NCBI GenBank assembly: GCA_947462335.1
Contig: OX381714.1
Location: forward strand, 34,434,025-34,498,024
Source: Harmothoe impar
Taxonomy: Eukaryota > Annelida > Polychaeta > Phyllodocida > Polynoidae
DNA length: 64,000 nucleotides
Direction: 5' to 3'
The notes beneath the pieces were generated by a model that was given only the letters and a program-made list of their open reading frames with translations, ran no database searches and was not told the origin of the DNA. The position numbers and the translations under genes were made by a program. How positions within the stretch are numbered: position 1 is the stretch's first letter; each line of letters opens with the position of its first letter. Shown piece by piece: positions 54,123 to 62,911 of this stretch.

Positions 54123-55658
54123 ATGCGGTCTGCTGGCAACAAGAGCTCTAAGAAGAGTTCTAAAGTCGCTAAGAGCAAGAACTTAGTTCTGGACGTTTCT
54201 GTGGAGATACCTCCTACAGTGAGCAATGAAGTACAGTGGATTCATCGTCCAAGTACACCTGAAGAGCAGAGTGCAGCTATCTTGGGGTTACATCACGATC
54301 TGGACTGCATGCTGGCTCCTTCCACTGGCGTACTGGACCGTGATGTATCTACGTCAGCTCCAGCTTTGAGCTCTACAAGCTTCAGCAACCCTGAACCGCC
54401 CCAAGATGTCCTCACTTACCAGACCCTGTCACAGGTCATGCCCGTGGGCCGAGGCAATGGAGCTCTTCCCACTGCCGCTACTCCTCCAGTCATCATCGAC
54501 TTGACTGGTGATGAGATACTTCTTCGACCCAGTACACCAATCGTCATCGACTTGACAGAGGACGAAGTAGAAGAAGGTGAAATCATCGGGCACGACTTGA
54601 ATGAAGTACTAGATGAGTGGTTCCAGAGAGCTGAAGCTGAAGGACGCTGCGCGCCACCTGCCTCACCTGTCACTACAGCTGTACCAGCCGACATTGTAGT
54701 GAGGGATAGTGCTGGGGCCGTCATCACTCCTGGCTTGACTGACACTGTTGTCGTCATCAACGGAGAAGCTACAGTAGTCACGGATGAGTACTACTCAAGA
54801 GTAGTAGGTGACACAAGTGGTGAAGTGAATCCTCCCAAGGGCGTGACGACTGCTACTAAAAGAAGTCCATCTCCACAGATCCAGCCAGAAGCAGTTGTTG
54901 AAAAAAAAAAGAAGCGAAAGTACACCAAGAGTGTGGCTACTGTAGCTGCAGCTGCTGCACGTGCTGCAAAGGCTGGTGTGGGAAGTGTTACTTCCCAATC
55001 TACGGTTGCTACTGCTGTTGTGACACCGCTTCCGCCGAGGAATGGATCCAAGAAAGTTGGGTCTAAGCTGGCTAACTTCCGCATAGTCCCTTTGACTGGT
55101 GAGAAGTGGCCTAGTCGGTTTGGATTCCCATCTCAACAAGCTGAAGGTAGCATTGTTCCTGACCAACTCTTCTACCCACCTGGAGATACATGCACGCTGC
55201 TTGAAGTATACAAGCTCCCCTTCATCAGTGGCGTCTCAATAAGGCAATATTTGAACAAGCCTTACGAGAGGCGCGTCAACTTACGGGCAAACGACTTCAG
55301 AGGGCTCTTCTACCAGAGCAAATCTATCATAGAGAACTATGACAGGATTAAAGAAGAAGCTAAGAAAGGAGCGCCAGCAGTCCAGAACTATCTGAACTAC
55401 TTAGACAACCCTGTCAAGCACACAGGTATCTTAGTCAACCTCTACAGGGGCCAACCTAAGATCCACATCGGAACGTCGTCGTACGTGGAAGAAATGGATA
55501 AAGCACTGCCGGCAGGTCGAGCAACAACAAGTCCAATACACTGTGGGTACACGGTGACTGTCAACACGATCAAAGACATACTAGAACGTGTTGGGCCGAT
55601 GCTGGAGAGTGACAAGAACTTTTACAGAAGTGTTACCACTTGCGATGAGACTGTCTAG
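54123..55658 (+). CDS. Polinton protein with two SUMO-interacting motifs
   Basis: 511 aa. The N-terminus is Ser/Lys-rich (NKSSKKSSKVAKSKN). Two SIM-type motifs, VIIDLTGDE (about residue 122) and IVIDLTEDE (about 139), lie in a Ser/Pro/acidic disordered region. A nuclear-localisation-like KKKKRKYTK is at about 259. The C-terminal about 200 residues look folded (FRGLFYQSKSIIENYDRIKE, HTGILVNLYRGQPKIHIGTS) but match no family I know. Paired SIMs next to acidic residues typically bind SUMO-modified host nuclear proteins, so a role in nuclear replication sites or against PML-type defence is plausible. It is followed by the polymerase gene on the same strand. Confidence 0.7.
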   Translation: MRSAGNKSSKKSSKVAKSKNLVLDVSVEIPPTVSNEVQWIHRPSTPEEQSAAILGLHHDLDCMLAPSTGVLDRDVSTSAPALSSTSFSNPEPPQDVLTYQTLSQVMPVGRGNGALPTAATPPVIIDLTGDEILLRPSTPIVIDLTEDEVEEGEIIGHDLNEVLDEWFQRAEAEGRCAPPASPVTTAVPADIVVRDSAGAVITPGLTDTVVVINGEATVVTDEYYSRVVGDTSGEVNPPKGVTTATKRSPSPQIQPEAVVEKKKKRKYTKSVATVAAAAARAAKAGVGSVTSQSTVATAVVTPLPPRNGSKKVGSKLANFRIVPLTGEKWPSRFGFPSQQAEGSIVPDQLFYPPGDTCTLLEVYKLPFISGVSIRQYLNKPYERRVNLRANDFRGLFYQSKSIIENYDRIKEEAKKGAPAVQNYLNYLDNPVKHTGILVNLYRGQPKIHIGTSSYVEEMDKALPAGRATTSPIHCGYTVTVNTIKDILERVGPMLESDKNFYRSVTTCDETV

Positions 55659-55739
55659 GTGAGTGCTCAACAATTAAATTACATCAGTTGTAAGGTTCCT
55701 CAACACTGTATTGATAAGGCTGTAAATTCTTTGCATTAT

Positions 55740-55740
55740 G

Positions 55741-55773
<33 letters not shown>

Positions 55774-55785
55774 GCCTGTTTGTTA
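55740..55785 (+). repeat. TGTC microsatellite
   Basis: Nine or so TCTG units between the SIM gene and the polymerase gene. Confidence 0.9.
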
Positions 55786-55857
55786 GTGAGTATGTTTTAG
55801 TGGAAAAAAGGAAAGAAAAAAAGAAGGAGAGAGTGTATATCTGAAGAGTTTTTAAAA

Positions 55858-58800
55858 ATGCATAGACACGTGAATACTATCAGTTGTATTCGGTGTAATG
55901 CACCTAGAATTCCTAGACAAGTTACTATACATAACAGTAGTAAGAACTTGTGTACTTCAGAGACTTGCTTGAGAGAAGTCTTCTCTAGTGAAACAGTTTT
56001 ACCTGAAGAGATTGAGAAAAACTCTCTTTTCTTAGAATATTACAAATCAAATTTCAGATCGATAGGTCAAGGTTTAGTTGTGTTAGGTTGTGTACAAGCT
56101 ATATATAACGTCAGATTAACTACTTTTGAATCTGATCAAGGAGTGAGTGAGATAGTGACAGCTCTCAGAGCTATACATGAGAACCAGTTATACAGTTATA
56201 GAGTAGCTGTGTCTTTTGGTCGAATTTTGACTTGCACTGAAGACGCTGAGCAAAGAGTCATGTATTTTCATGCTTCAGCTAACAACTCTTCAGTTTTTTA
56301 TGACAGTGAAGACCATCAAGACCCTTACTTCTTAGTTAAGAACTCTGAGAGCTTTGAAAGTTGCATAGATCTATTGAAAAGTAAAGTGAAAGTTGACACA
56401 AGTAGACCTGACACAAAGTGGAAAGTAGTAGGTAATGTGAATGTGAATCTGACTTATATTAGACCTACAAATGTGTTCTTAGGTAAGTTAGAGAGTGTCC
56501 CTCCTAGTTTCAGGAAAAGAGGTATGTTACACTTCCACCGAGACTCTTACAGTAAGAGAGTGTACAGAGACAACTTGTGTTTCTTTAGATGCTTGTCACA
56601 CCACTTGTATAAAACATTAGATAGAACTGTAGAGCTTTTCAAAGAAGCTTATCCAGACACTTGTCAGAAAAAGTTCAAAGGTATTCTCTTAAGTGATTTA
56701 GATAGATTAGAGAAAGTATTCAAAATAGACATACGAGTGTTCAAGCTGTCTAGTACTAATAAAGTGACTGTAGTGCGTAGCAAGCTTTGTAGTAGCAAGA
56801 AAGTCTTGAATCTCAACATGTACCGCAACCACTTGAGTCTGATAGTAGACATGTGTAAATATGGTCGCGTGTACAGTTGTGAAAAATGTTACAAAGCATT
56901 CTCTTCTAATTACAACTTGAAGAGACACACTGCTGTAACAAAAGACTGTACTAAAGTACGATTTATATACAAAGGGGGTGTGTACAAACCTAGTAGAACT
57001 ATATTTCAGAAGTTGAGTGAGTTAGGTGTACATACACCTGCTCACTTAAAGATATACCCATATAAGATTGCTTTCGACTTTGAAAGTTATTTTGTAAAGA
57101 ACGGTGAGAAAAGTTGTAACACAACTTTTGAGTTAGATCATGTACCACTGTCAGCTAGTGTAGCTAGTGACTTTCCAGGGTATACAGAACCAGTGTGTTT
57201 TGTCAGAGAGAGTAACAGGGAAAATGATGACTTAGTCAGTCGTGTATTAGGGTACATAGATATGTTAGCTTGTGAAATAGGTGAATGTGTCAGAGAGCGT
57301 TTTAAAGTAGTGACAGATCAGCTAGATGCTCTGCAAGCTGAAGAGGAAAGGTTAGAGAGTGCAGCTTTGAAAGCTGCTAAGTTAGAGAAAAGTAAGTATA
57401 ATTTATCACCTGTCGTCAGAGCTAAACAAGCTCTGACAGCTTATATGAACAGAGTACCTGTAGTAGGTTTTAACTCAGGTCGATATGACTTAAATCTAAT
57501 AAAGAGAAGCTTCCACACTTTCTTCTCAGAAAGAGAAAAGAAACCTATGACGACTATTAAAAGGTGCAACCAGTACATTGCTGTATACACTGAGCACTTA
57601 GTCTTCTTAGACATGGTGAACTATCTAGCTCCAGGTTATAATTACGCTAGTTATTTGAAAGCTTTTTTGAAAGACACAGAGAAAGGTTTTTTTCCTTATG
57701 AGTGGATGGACAATGTTCGAAAATTAGATAACACAACTCTCCCACCTAGGAGAAGTTTCTATAGCTCTCTGACTGGGAAAGGTATAACTCAAGCTGAGTA
57801 TAGAAGCTGTAAAGAAGTGTGGGTGAAAGAAAAAATGAAAACAATGAAAGACTACTTAGTGTACTATAACAATTTAGATGTAGCTCCATTTGTCAGAGCT
57901 ATAAATGAACATAGCAAGTTCTTCATAGAAAGGAGTGTCGACATGTTCAAAGATGGTTTGACACTTCCAGGTTTGACTTTGAAGTTCCTCTTTCAGAACA
58001 CTGAGTTGAATGCGACACCTTATGTTCTCTTTTCACATCATGAAAAAGAAGTCCACAACTTACTGAGAAAGAATTTAGTTGGTGGACCTGCTATAATATT
58101 CCACAGACACCATCGTAGTGGTATAACTAGAATAAGAGAGCGTAAGTATGGAGTTGATAGTAAGAAGTGTGATCACATTTTAGGAGTAGATGCAAATAGT
58201 TTGTACTTGAAATGTATGGGTGAAGCTCATTGTACAGGTTTCTATGTAGTGAGACGTCACGAAGATGATTTCAAGCCTGTTCTCAGTCAGCAAATCAGTT
58301 ACTCAGCTGTAGAATGGCTCCGTTACAGAGCTATAGTAGACAAAGTACCTATTTTACATCAATACAACTATGGTGAAGTCAGTGTAGGTAGTCAGCGTAT
58401 AAGAGTAGATGGGATAGTCCCTGATCGTAAATTGATATACCAGTTCCACGGTTGCTATTGGCATGGTCATACATGTCAGATCAACAAGACATTGATGACT
58501 AGTACGAAGGGTCGGGAATGGATAGAAGAGCGTTCTACTAAAACAGCTGCTGTAACTCTGTATCTGAAAAGTTTAGGTTACACAGTAGTAGAACAATATG
58601 AATGTCAGTGGATCAAATTACGAAAAAACACTCAGTGTTTGAAACTGAAACCGGAATGGAGTGTTAATAGACCGTCTTCAGCTGGTAAGATGAGTCAAGC
58701 TGAGATAATAGAAGGCGTGAAAAGTGGTTCAGTGTTTGGGTTGATTCAAGTAGATATTCACACACCTGAACATCTCAAACCATATTTTGCTGAAATGACA

Positions 58801-59940
58801 CCAGTTTTCAAGAACATTCTTGTCAGCAAAGAAGATGTAGGTGATCATATGAAAAGTTATCTAGAAAGTGTAGGGAAACTGCGCCAACCTCAGAGACAGT
58901 TGATAGGTAGTTTCCATGGATCAGGTCTTCTACTAGGTACCCCGTTACTTAAGTGGTATCTAGAGAAAGGTTTAGTAGTTAGCAAAGTGCACTTGTTAGT
59001 TCAATACACACCTGAAGAAACTTTCAGACCTTTTGTGCAAGAAGTGACAGCAGCTAGACGGAAAGGAGATGAGAATGTTGACTGCAAGATCTTGTCTGAC
59101 TTGTATAAACTGTTAGGTAACAGTTCATATGGTAAGACTATATGTAACAAGCAGAATTTCTTGAATACTAAATATGTAAGTCCAGATTTTGCTAGTCGAC
59201 ATTGTCTGCACTGGTCAGTACAACAAGTGCATGACATCAGTGAGAACACTGTAGAAATGTCATCTCTCCCGACTAGTATCACATACGACTTACCTGTTCA
59301 GATTGGGTTCATGGTATACCAGTATGCTAAACTGAAAATGTTAGCGTTCTACTACGACTTCTTGTTGAAGTTCATTGACTCAAAAGACTTTGAAATGTGT
59401 GAAATGGACACTGACAGTTTTTATTTTGCATTGTCTAAAAAGAATTTAGACGAAGCTGTCAAACCTGATATGCGTGAGCAATACTTCAGAGAGCGTCACA
59501 AGTGGTTACCTTCTGAATCTTGTGATAATCCTGAACATAGAGAGACGTACATTCAATGCAGAACACACAACTACCCATGGGTACAACCACCGTGTTGCTA
59601 TCGCCGCCTGGTGTTTGACAAGCGAACTCCAGGTCTGTTCAAGATAGAGTGGGAAGGAGACGCTATGACATCTTTGAACCCTAAATGTTACATGTGTGTC
59701 AGTGAGACAGGGAATAAGACTAGTTGCAAAGGAGTTATCCAGAGGCAGAATAATCTTACTGAGACAAATTATCAGAACGTTTTGAAAACAGAAAAGACTC
59801 ATGTAGTGACAAACAGAGGTTTCAGAGTTATAGACCATCACGTCACTACATACTCTCAGAACAAGCAAGGTCTAAATTACCAGTACATTAAGAGAATAGT
59901 ATGTGAAGATGGTGTCAGCACTGAACCTTTAGATATATGA
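55858..59940 (+). CDS. POLB: Protein-primed family B DNA polymerase with OTU-like and zinc-finger N-terminal region (POLB)
   Basis: 1360 aa, uninterrupted. The N-terminal region has a Cys-rich start. It then has an OTU-protease-like stretch with DNLCFFRCLSHHL (about 237) and a later RNHLSLIVD His block, and a C2H2 finger (CEKCYKAFSSNYNLKRH, about 341). Exonuclease motifs are FDFESY (about 404) and GFNSGRYDLN (about 535). A VSR-like block, HGCYWHGHTC, is at about 863. Polymerase motif A is VDANSLYLK (about 776), motif B KLLGNSSYGKT (about 1083) and motif C MDTDSFYF (about 1182). This is the layout of Polinton polymerases, which copy linear DNA from a terminal protein. All catalytic acidic residues are present, so activity is plausible. 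The OTU-like call is the least certain part. Confidence 0.95.
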   Translation: MHRHVNTISCIRCNAPRIPRQVTIHNSSKNLCTSETCLREVFSSETVLPEEIEKNSLFLEYYKSNFRSIGQGLVVLGCVQAIYNVRLTTFESDQGVSEIVTALRAIHENQLYSYRVAVSFGRILTCTEDAEQRVMYFHASANNSSVFYDSEDHQDPYFLVKNSESFESCIDLLKSKVKVDTSRPDTKWKVVGNVNVNLTYIRPTNVFLGKLESVPPSFRKRGMLHFHRDSYSKRVYRDNLCFFRCLSHHLYKTLDRTVELFKEAYPDTCQKKFKGILLSDLDRLEKVFKIDIRVFKLSSTNKVTVVRSKLCSSKKVLNLNMYRNHLSLIVDMCKYGRVYSCEKCYKAFSSNYNLKRHTAVTKDCTKVRFIYKGGVYKPSRTIFQKLSELGVHTPAHLKIYPYKIAFDFESYFVKNGEKSCNTTFELDHVPLSASVASDFPGYTEPVCFVRESNRENDDLVSRVLGYIDMLACEIGECVRERFKVVTDQLDALQAEEERLESAALKAAKLEKSKYNLSPVVRAKQALTAYMNRVPVVGFNSGRYDLNLIKRSFHTFFSEREKKPMTTIKRCNQYIAVYTEHLVFLDMVNYLAPGYNYASYLKAFLKDTEKGFFPYEWMDNVRKLDNTTLPPRRSFYSSLTGKGITQAEYRSCKEVWVKEKMKTMKDYLVYYNNLDVAPFVRAINEHSKFFIERSVDMFKDGLTLPGLTLKFLFQNTELNATPYVLFSHHEKEVHNLLRKNLVGGPAIIFHRHHRSGITRIRERKYGVDSKKCDHILGVDANSLYLKCMGEAHCTGFYVVRRHEDDFKPVLSQQISYSAVEWLRYRAIVDKVPILHQYNYGEVSVGSQRIRVDGIVPDRKLIYQFHGCYWHGHTCQINKTLMTSTKGREWIEERSTKTAAVTLYLKSLGYTVVEQYECQWIKLRKNTQCLKLKPEWSVNRPSSAGKMSQAEIIEGVKSGSVFGLIQVDIHTPEHLKPYFAEMTPVFKNILVSKEDVGDHMKSYLESVGKLRQPQRQLIGSFHGSGLLLGTPLLKWYLEKGLVVSKVHLLVQYTPEETFRPFVQEVTAARRKGDENVDCKILSDLYKLLGNSSYGKTICNKQNFLNTKYVSPDFASRHCLHWSVQQVHDISENTVEMSSLPTSITYDLPVQIGFMVYQYAKLKMLAFYYDFLLKFIDSKDFEMCEMDTDSFYFALSKKNLDEAVKPDMREQYFRERHKWLPSESCDNPEHRETYIQCRTHNYPWVQPPCCYRRLVFDKRTPGLFKIEWEGDAMTSLNPKCYMCVSETGNKTSCKGVIQRQNNLTETNYQNVLKTEKTHVVTNRGFRVIDHHVTTYSQNKQGLNYQYIKRIVCEDGVSTEPLDI

Positions 59941-59950
59941 CTCTCTCTTT

Positions 59951-59954
59951 CTGT

Positions 59955-59995
<41 letters not shown>

Positions 59996-60008
59996 TGTTT
60001 GTGTGTGA
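59951..60008 (+). repeat. GT microsatellite after the polymerase gene
   Basis: An almost pure (GT)n run starting about 15 nt after the polymerase stop. Confidence 0.9.
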
Positions 60009-60559
60009 CAAAAGACAAGTGAGTTGTATCACTCAAAAAAAAGTAAAAAAACTAACAGTATTTTCCTACAGTAAAAAAGAAAAGAGAAAATAGTTAAAGA
60101 AAAGGGAAAATTTTCTGTGAAGAAAAGAAAATTTCTACAAATGGAAATTAAGTAGTACTAACTATATAGTAAAAAAAAGAAGGAGTAAAGGAAAATTTTC
60201 TGTGAAGAAAAAGAAAAAATTTCCATAATTGGAAATTAAGTAGTACTAACTATATAGTAAAAAAAAAGAAGAAAAGAGAAAAATTTTCATGAAAAATTTT
60301 CATAAAAATGTAAATAATACAGCTTCTATAAAGAGAAAGAGAGAGAAATTATAGTTGAACATTCGAGGAAATTATCCAATTTCTCTCCGAATGTTTCACC
60401 TCAATTTCTCTCCTAGTGAACTATATCACTAAAAAAAAGCTCGTAAAATAACAAAAAAAAAGTGAACTGTATCACACCAAAAAATAAAAAGCAGGCGTGA
60501 AAAGAGAGTTGTTACAAAGACGCCACTGACTGATTTCAGACTACTTTACTAAACTCTCT
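60009..60559. other. A-rich Polinton spacer with duplicated unit
   Basis: A-rich, non-coding. A unit of about 80 bp is repeated twice at about 60102-60260; it includes GAAAATTTTCTGTGAAGAAA and AAGTAGTACTAACTATATAG. AATAAA at 60483-60488 is a possible polymerase poly(A) signal. Confidence 0.6.
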
Positions 60560-60622
60560 TTGTCCGTCAAATTCATCAGAGAAGATTATTTTTTTCTGAT
60601 TAGTGTCAAGAAAATATATACA

Positions 60623-61561
60623 ATGGCTGACAGCAAGTTGACGTCAAAAATAGACGATATCCTTGACTCTGTCAGTATGTACAGTTCTATATATGGTAGT
60701 TGTAGTTCTAGACTTGATGCTTCACCACCAACTCTCTCACCACGTGAAAGTGAGAAAAATGTTCATACACCCCCACGCATTACAACTCATGTAAAACCAG
60801 TGTCACCTCGTAACTTCGACACAGCTTTGACTTGTGGTTGTAGAGGTCATTTCTTCTGGGAGTTCATACCTGTAAATAATATTAGCTATTTTAGAGGAAC
60901 CTTACCTGATGTTGTTGAGCGCTGTTTTTCCAGTATACATGTGTACAGAGATTTCCATGAAGCTTTCTGGGATGCATACACTCAGTGTATAGAGCAATCC
61001 ACATTGAATCTGCCTATATTCGTTGCAGATTTCACCATTGCTGTGTATCAAATGCATAACTCTCTGACTTGCCCCAGACACTATGCTAGATACACTCTAG
61101 GGAGTTTCAAGAGCTTCATGGAGTTTAACGAAGTGTTACGTGAATCACCTATTATAGGCGCATTCTGTAGGTGTAATGTTCCGATGAACCCTTCAGATAT
61201 CGCTTACAATGTGTGTTTCACGTGTCTGCAAGCTACTCTAGAGTTGAAAGCTTTGTCTCTCACAGCTGTGTTACAGCATTTCTCGTATGAAGTCAGTTTC
61301 AAAACTGATTACTTGAATGCCCTGACTCCAGGTGTGAGAAACAATCGCGAATACTTTCTAGCTCAGTCATTGTTTGATGTGAAACTATCTAAAATTGTTA
61401 AGATGGGGACTGGTTGGGTGAGTACTTGGAATACTCGAGGTGTTTCTTGGAAAGGCCAGAAAGGTTTCACAACCAATCGTTCTTTCTGCATCATGTGTAA
61501 CATTGCAGGGAATGGTCATGACTTGTTTGTGTGCAAGAACTGTACAAAGTATAAAATGTGA
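60623..61561 (+). CDS. Unrecognised Polinton protein with C-terminal zinc ribbon
   Basis: 312 aa from the ATG at 60623 (MADSKLTSK); a longer frame opens at 60560, but its N-terminus looks non-coding. The N-terminus is Ser/Pro-rich. The middle contains scattered CGC, CRC and CFTC pairs. The C-terminus ends CIMCNIAGNGHDLFVCKNC, a four-Cys zinc-ribbon pattern. No family is recognised; a DNA- or protein-binding early regulator is possible. The stop overlaps an AATAAA (61561-61566) just inside the right TIR, mirroring the left end. Confidence 0.65.
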   Translation: MADSKLTSKIDDILDSVSMYSSIYGSCSSRLDASPPTLSPRESEKNVHTPPRITTHVKPVSPRNFDTALTCGCRGHFFWEFIPVNNISYFRGTLPDVVERCFSSIHVYRDFHEAFWDAYTQCIEQSTLNLPIFVADFTIAVYQMHNSLTCPRHYARYTLGSFKSFMEFNEVLRESPIIGAFCRCNVPMNPSDIAYNVCFTCLQATLELKALSLTAVLQHFSYEVSFKTDYLNALTPGVRNNREYFLAQSLFDVKLSKIVKMGTGWVSTWNTRGVSWKGQKGFTTNRSFCIMCNIAGNGHDLFVCKNCTKYKM

Positions 61562-61566
61562 ATAAA
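61561..61566 (+). terminator. Poly(A) signal at the right end of the Polinton
   Basis: AATAAA overlapping the stop codon of the zinc-ribbon gene. Confidence 0.5.
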
Positions 61567-61605
61567 GTAACCAAAATAATATTTCTTGCCTTGTGTTTGT
61601 CTTTA

Positions 61606-61910
61606 GCATGTGACGGCATTACTCAATGTCATTGTTGACATTTATTTCAACCACGTGGTCTTAAACACGTGTCATTGTTGACATTTATTATAAGCACGTG
61701 GTCTTCAACACGTGTACAAGTGAAGTAGGTCATGTTGACATTGTACTAGCCAATCAGAAGCTTGTAAAGTATGTCATGACCTCTGATGACGTCACTTCCT
61801 GTCATTTAGAAGCTTCTGATTGGTTGACAGAGGTCACTTCCGTTCTGCAAGTGTCAACTGACCTAGATGCACCCGTTTACTACGCGCTGAATATGCTCCT
61901 ATATACTACT
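61606..61910 (-). repeat. Polinton right terminal inverted repeat
   Basis: Complement of 34709-35000 with substitutions and small indels. It ends at TACT before the GTAGAC duplication. It keeps the AAGCTTCTGATTGG / CCAATCAGAAGCTT pair and four CACGTG sites (61653 to 61713 region). It has one more CACGTG-containing block than the left repeat. Confidence 0.92.
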
Positions 61911-61916
61911 GTAGAC
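61911..61916 (+). repeat. Right 6-bp target-site duplication
   Basis: GTAGAC, same as 34703-34708. Confidence 0.9.
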
Positions 61917-61926
61917 TCATGCCTAT

Positions 61927-62796
61927 GGCTCAGTCTCACGACTTTGTAGCAATTGGATCGTCTTTGACTGGGTGACGTCTTTGACCGGGTGACGTCTTTG
62001 ACCAGGAGGCTAGAGAAGGTCTTTTTTAATTTTAATTTTTTTCCCCATATCTCTACTATTTGTAAAAATATGTGGATGGTTATTTGATAACACTTTGGAC
62101 AGTGTAGCTCTACAAATTCCACATAACATAGAATTCTTTGACCGGGCAGAGGAAAAAATATAACATTATGCAGGGGTAGACACTAGCTCTTTCAGCTGTG
62201 GGCCACCCGGGCCCGTAGGTCTAGAAAACTACGGGCCCGGACCAAGATCTGTGGGCCAATGGTCAAAATTATGTTAAAAAGACAAAAAAACATGTATACT
62301 TCTGATTGGTCTATGAAAGACTGAAATCAATATGATTGATTCCGGCACATTTCCCTCTTTCCAACGATATATTGCATGACTATAGTTGTCAGGAAAACTT
62401 TCTTTAGATGTCTTCCAAATACTTCTGTGGGCCACCCGGGCCCGTAGGAATGATATTGTGCAGAAAACTGCGGGCCCGGATCAATAACTACGGGCCATTG
62501 GCTCCCGGGCCAGCGTTAGTGTCTACCCCTGTTATGCTATAATGCATGTAAAAGGGGCTACATATAAATATAAAAAACTTCAACTATAAAAATCAATTTC
62601 ATTTCATATAGTGTGAAAATATCCTTTGACTTTTCCACCAATTTCTTACTATATAGGTCTAATTTATGCTATAATAACGTTTCCCGGTCAAAGACGTCAC
62701 CCGGTCAAAGACGTCACCCGGTCAAAGACGTCACCCGGTCAAAGACGTCACCCGGTCAAAGACGATCCAATTGTTACAAAGTCGTGAGACTGAGCC
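61927..62796. mobile_element. Iterated-motif DNA element, GTCAAAGACGTCACCCG arrays
   Basis: GGCTCAGTCTCACGACTTTG at 61927 and its complement ending at 62796 start terminal repeats of more than 70 bp. The repeats run into arrays of GGTCAAAGACGTCACCC: about three units at the left in reverse and five at 62690-62765. The interior is AT-rich and carries a nested element (62171-62531). No transposase is seen. It begins only 10 bp after the Polinton target duplication. Confidence 0.75.
62171..62531. mobile_element. 361-bp nested MITE, CAGGGGTAGACACTA termini
   Basis: CAGGGGTAGACACTAGC at 62171 and its near complement GCGTTAGTGTCTACCCCTG ending at 62531. TTATG directly flanks both sides, suggesting a 5-bp duplication. 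Inside, GTGGGCCACCCGGGCCCGTA occurs twice, with related CGGGCCCGGA words in the opposite sense. CAGGGG ends recall hAT elements, but those make 8-bp duplications, so the superfamily is open. Confidence 0.7.
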
Positions 62797-62810
62797 CTAG
62801 ACGCTGAGAA

Positions 62811-62911
62811 AAATGTAAGAGTCATTGTCGCCAAAGCGAACACATTATGAGACTCAGACAGTGCCCGACTTTCAGAAGTGTTCGTTTTGGCGACAGATGA
62901 TTCTCACATTT
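62811..62911. mobile_element. 101-bp hairpin element
   Basis: AAATGTAAGAGTCATTGTCG at 62811 starts a 33-bp arm matched by the complement of 62878-62911 with a few mismatches (TTGTCGCCAAAGCGAACAC / GTGTTCGTTTTGGCGACA). Confidence 0.65.

Larger units (their letters stand above)
34709..61910. mobile_element. Complete Polinton/Maverick (adintovirus-like) element, 27.2 kb with internal duplication
   Basis: Both ends begin AGTAGTATATAGGAGCATAT as terminal inverted repeats. The element is flanked on both sides by GTAGAC (34703-34708 and 61911-61916), the 6-bp target duplication expected of Polintons. Inside are the hallmark genes: family B polymerase, retroviral-type integrase, packaging ATPase, adenain-like protease, and major and minor capsid proteins. 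Without the 8634-bp duplication it would be about 18.6 kb, in the usual range. All hallmark frames are open. Polintons of this kind are regarded as integrated virus-like elements, and the full capsid and packaging set fits that. Neither transposition nor virion formation can be judged from the sequence. Confidence 0.97.

Noticed and set aside
54416..55166. - strand frames of 97-123 codons opposite the SIM gene
   Set aside because: Shadow frames; the + strand frame has the motifs, promoter and length.
34703..61916. Possibility that the element is a retrovirus because of its integrase
   Set aside because: No reverse transcriptase, gag or LTRs; the DNA polymerase B, packaging ATPase and capsid genes identify a Polinton.
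62690..62765. Regular array that could suggest a CRISPR
   Set aside because: Units are contiguous without unique spacers, there are no cas genes, and the genome is animal. It is the subterminal array of a transposon.
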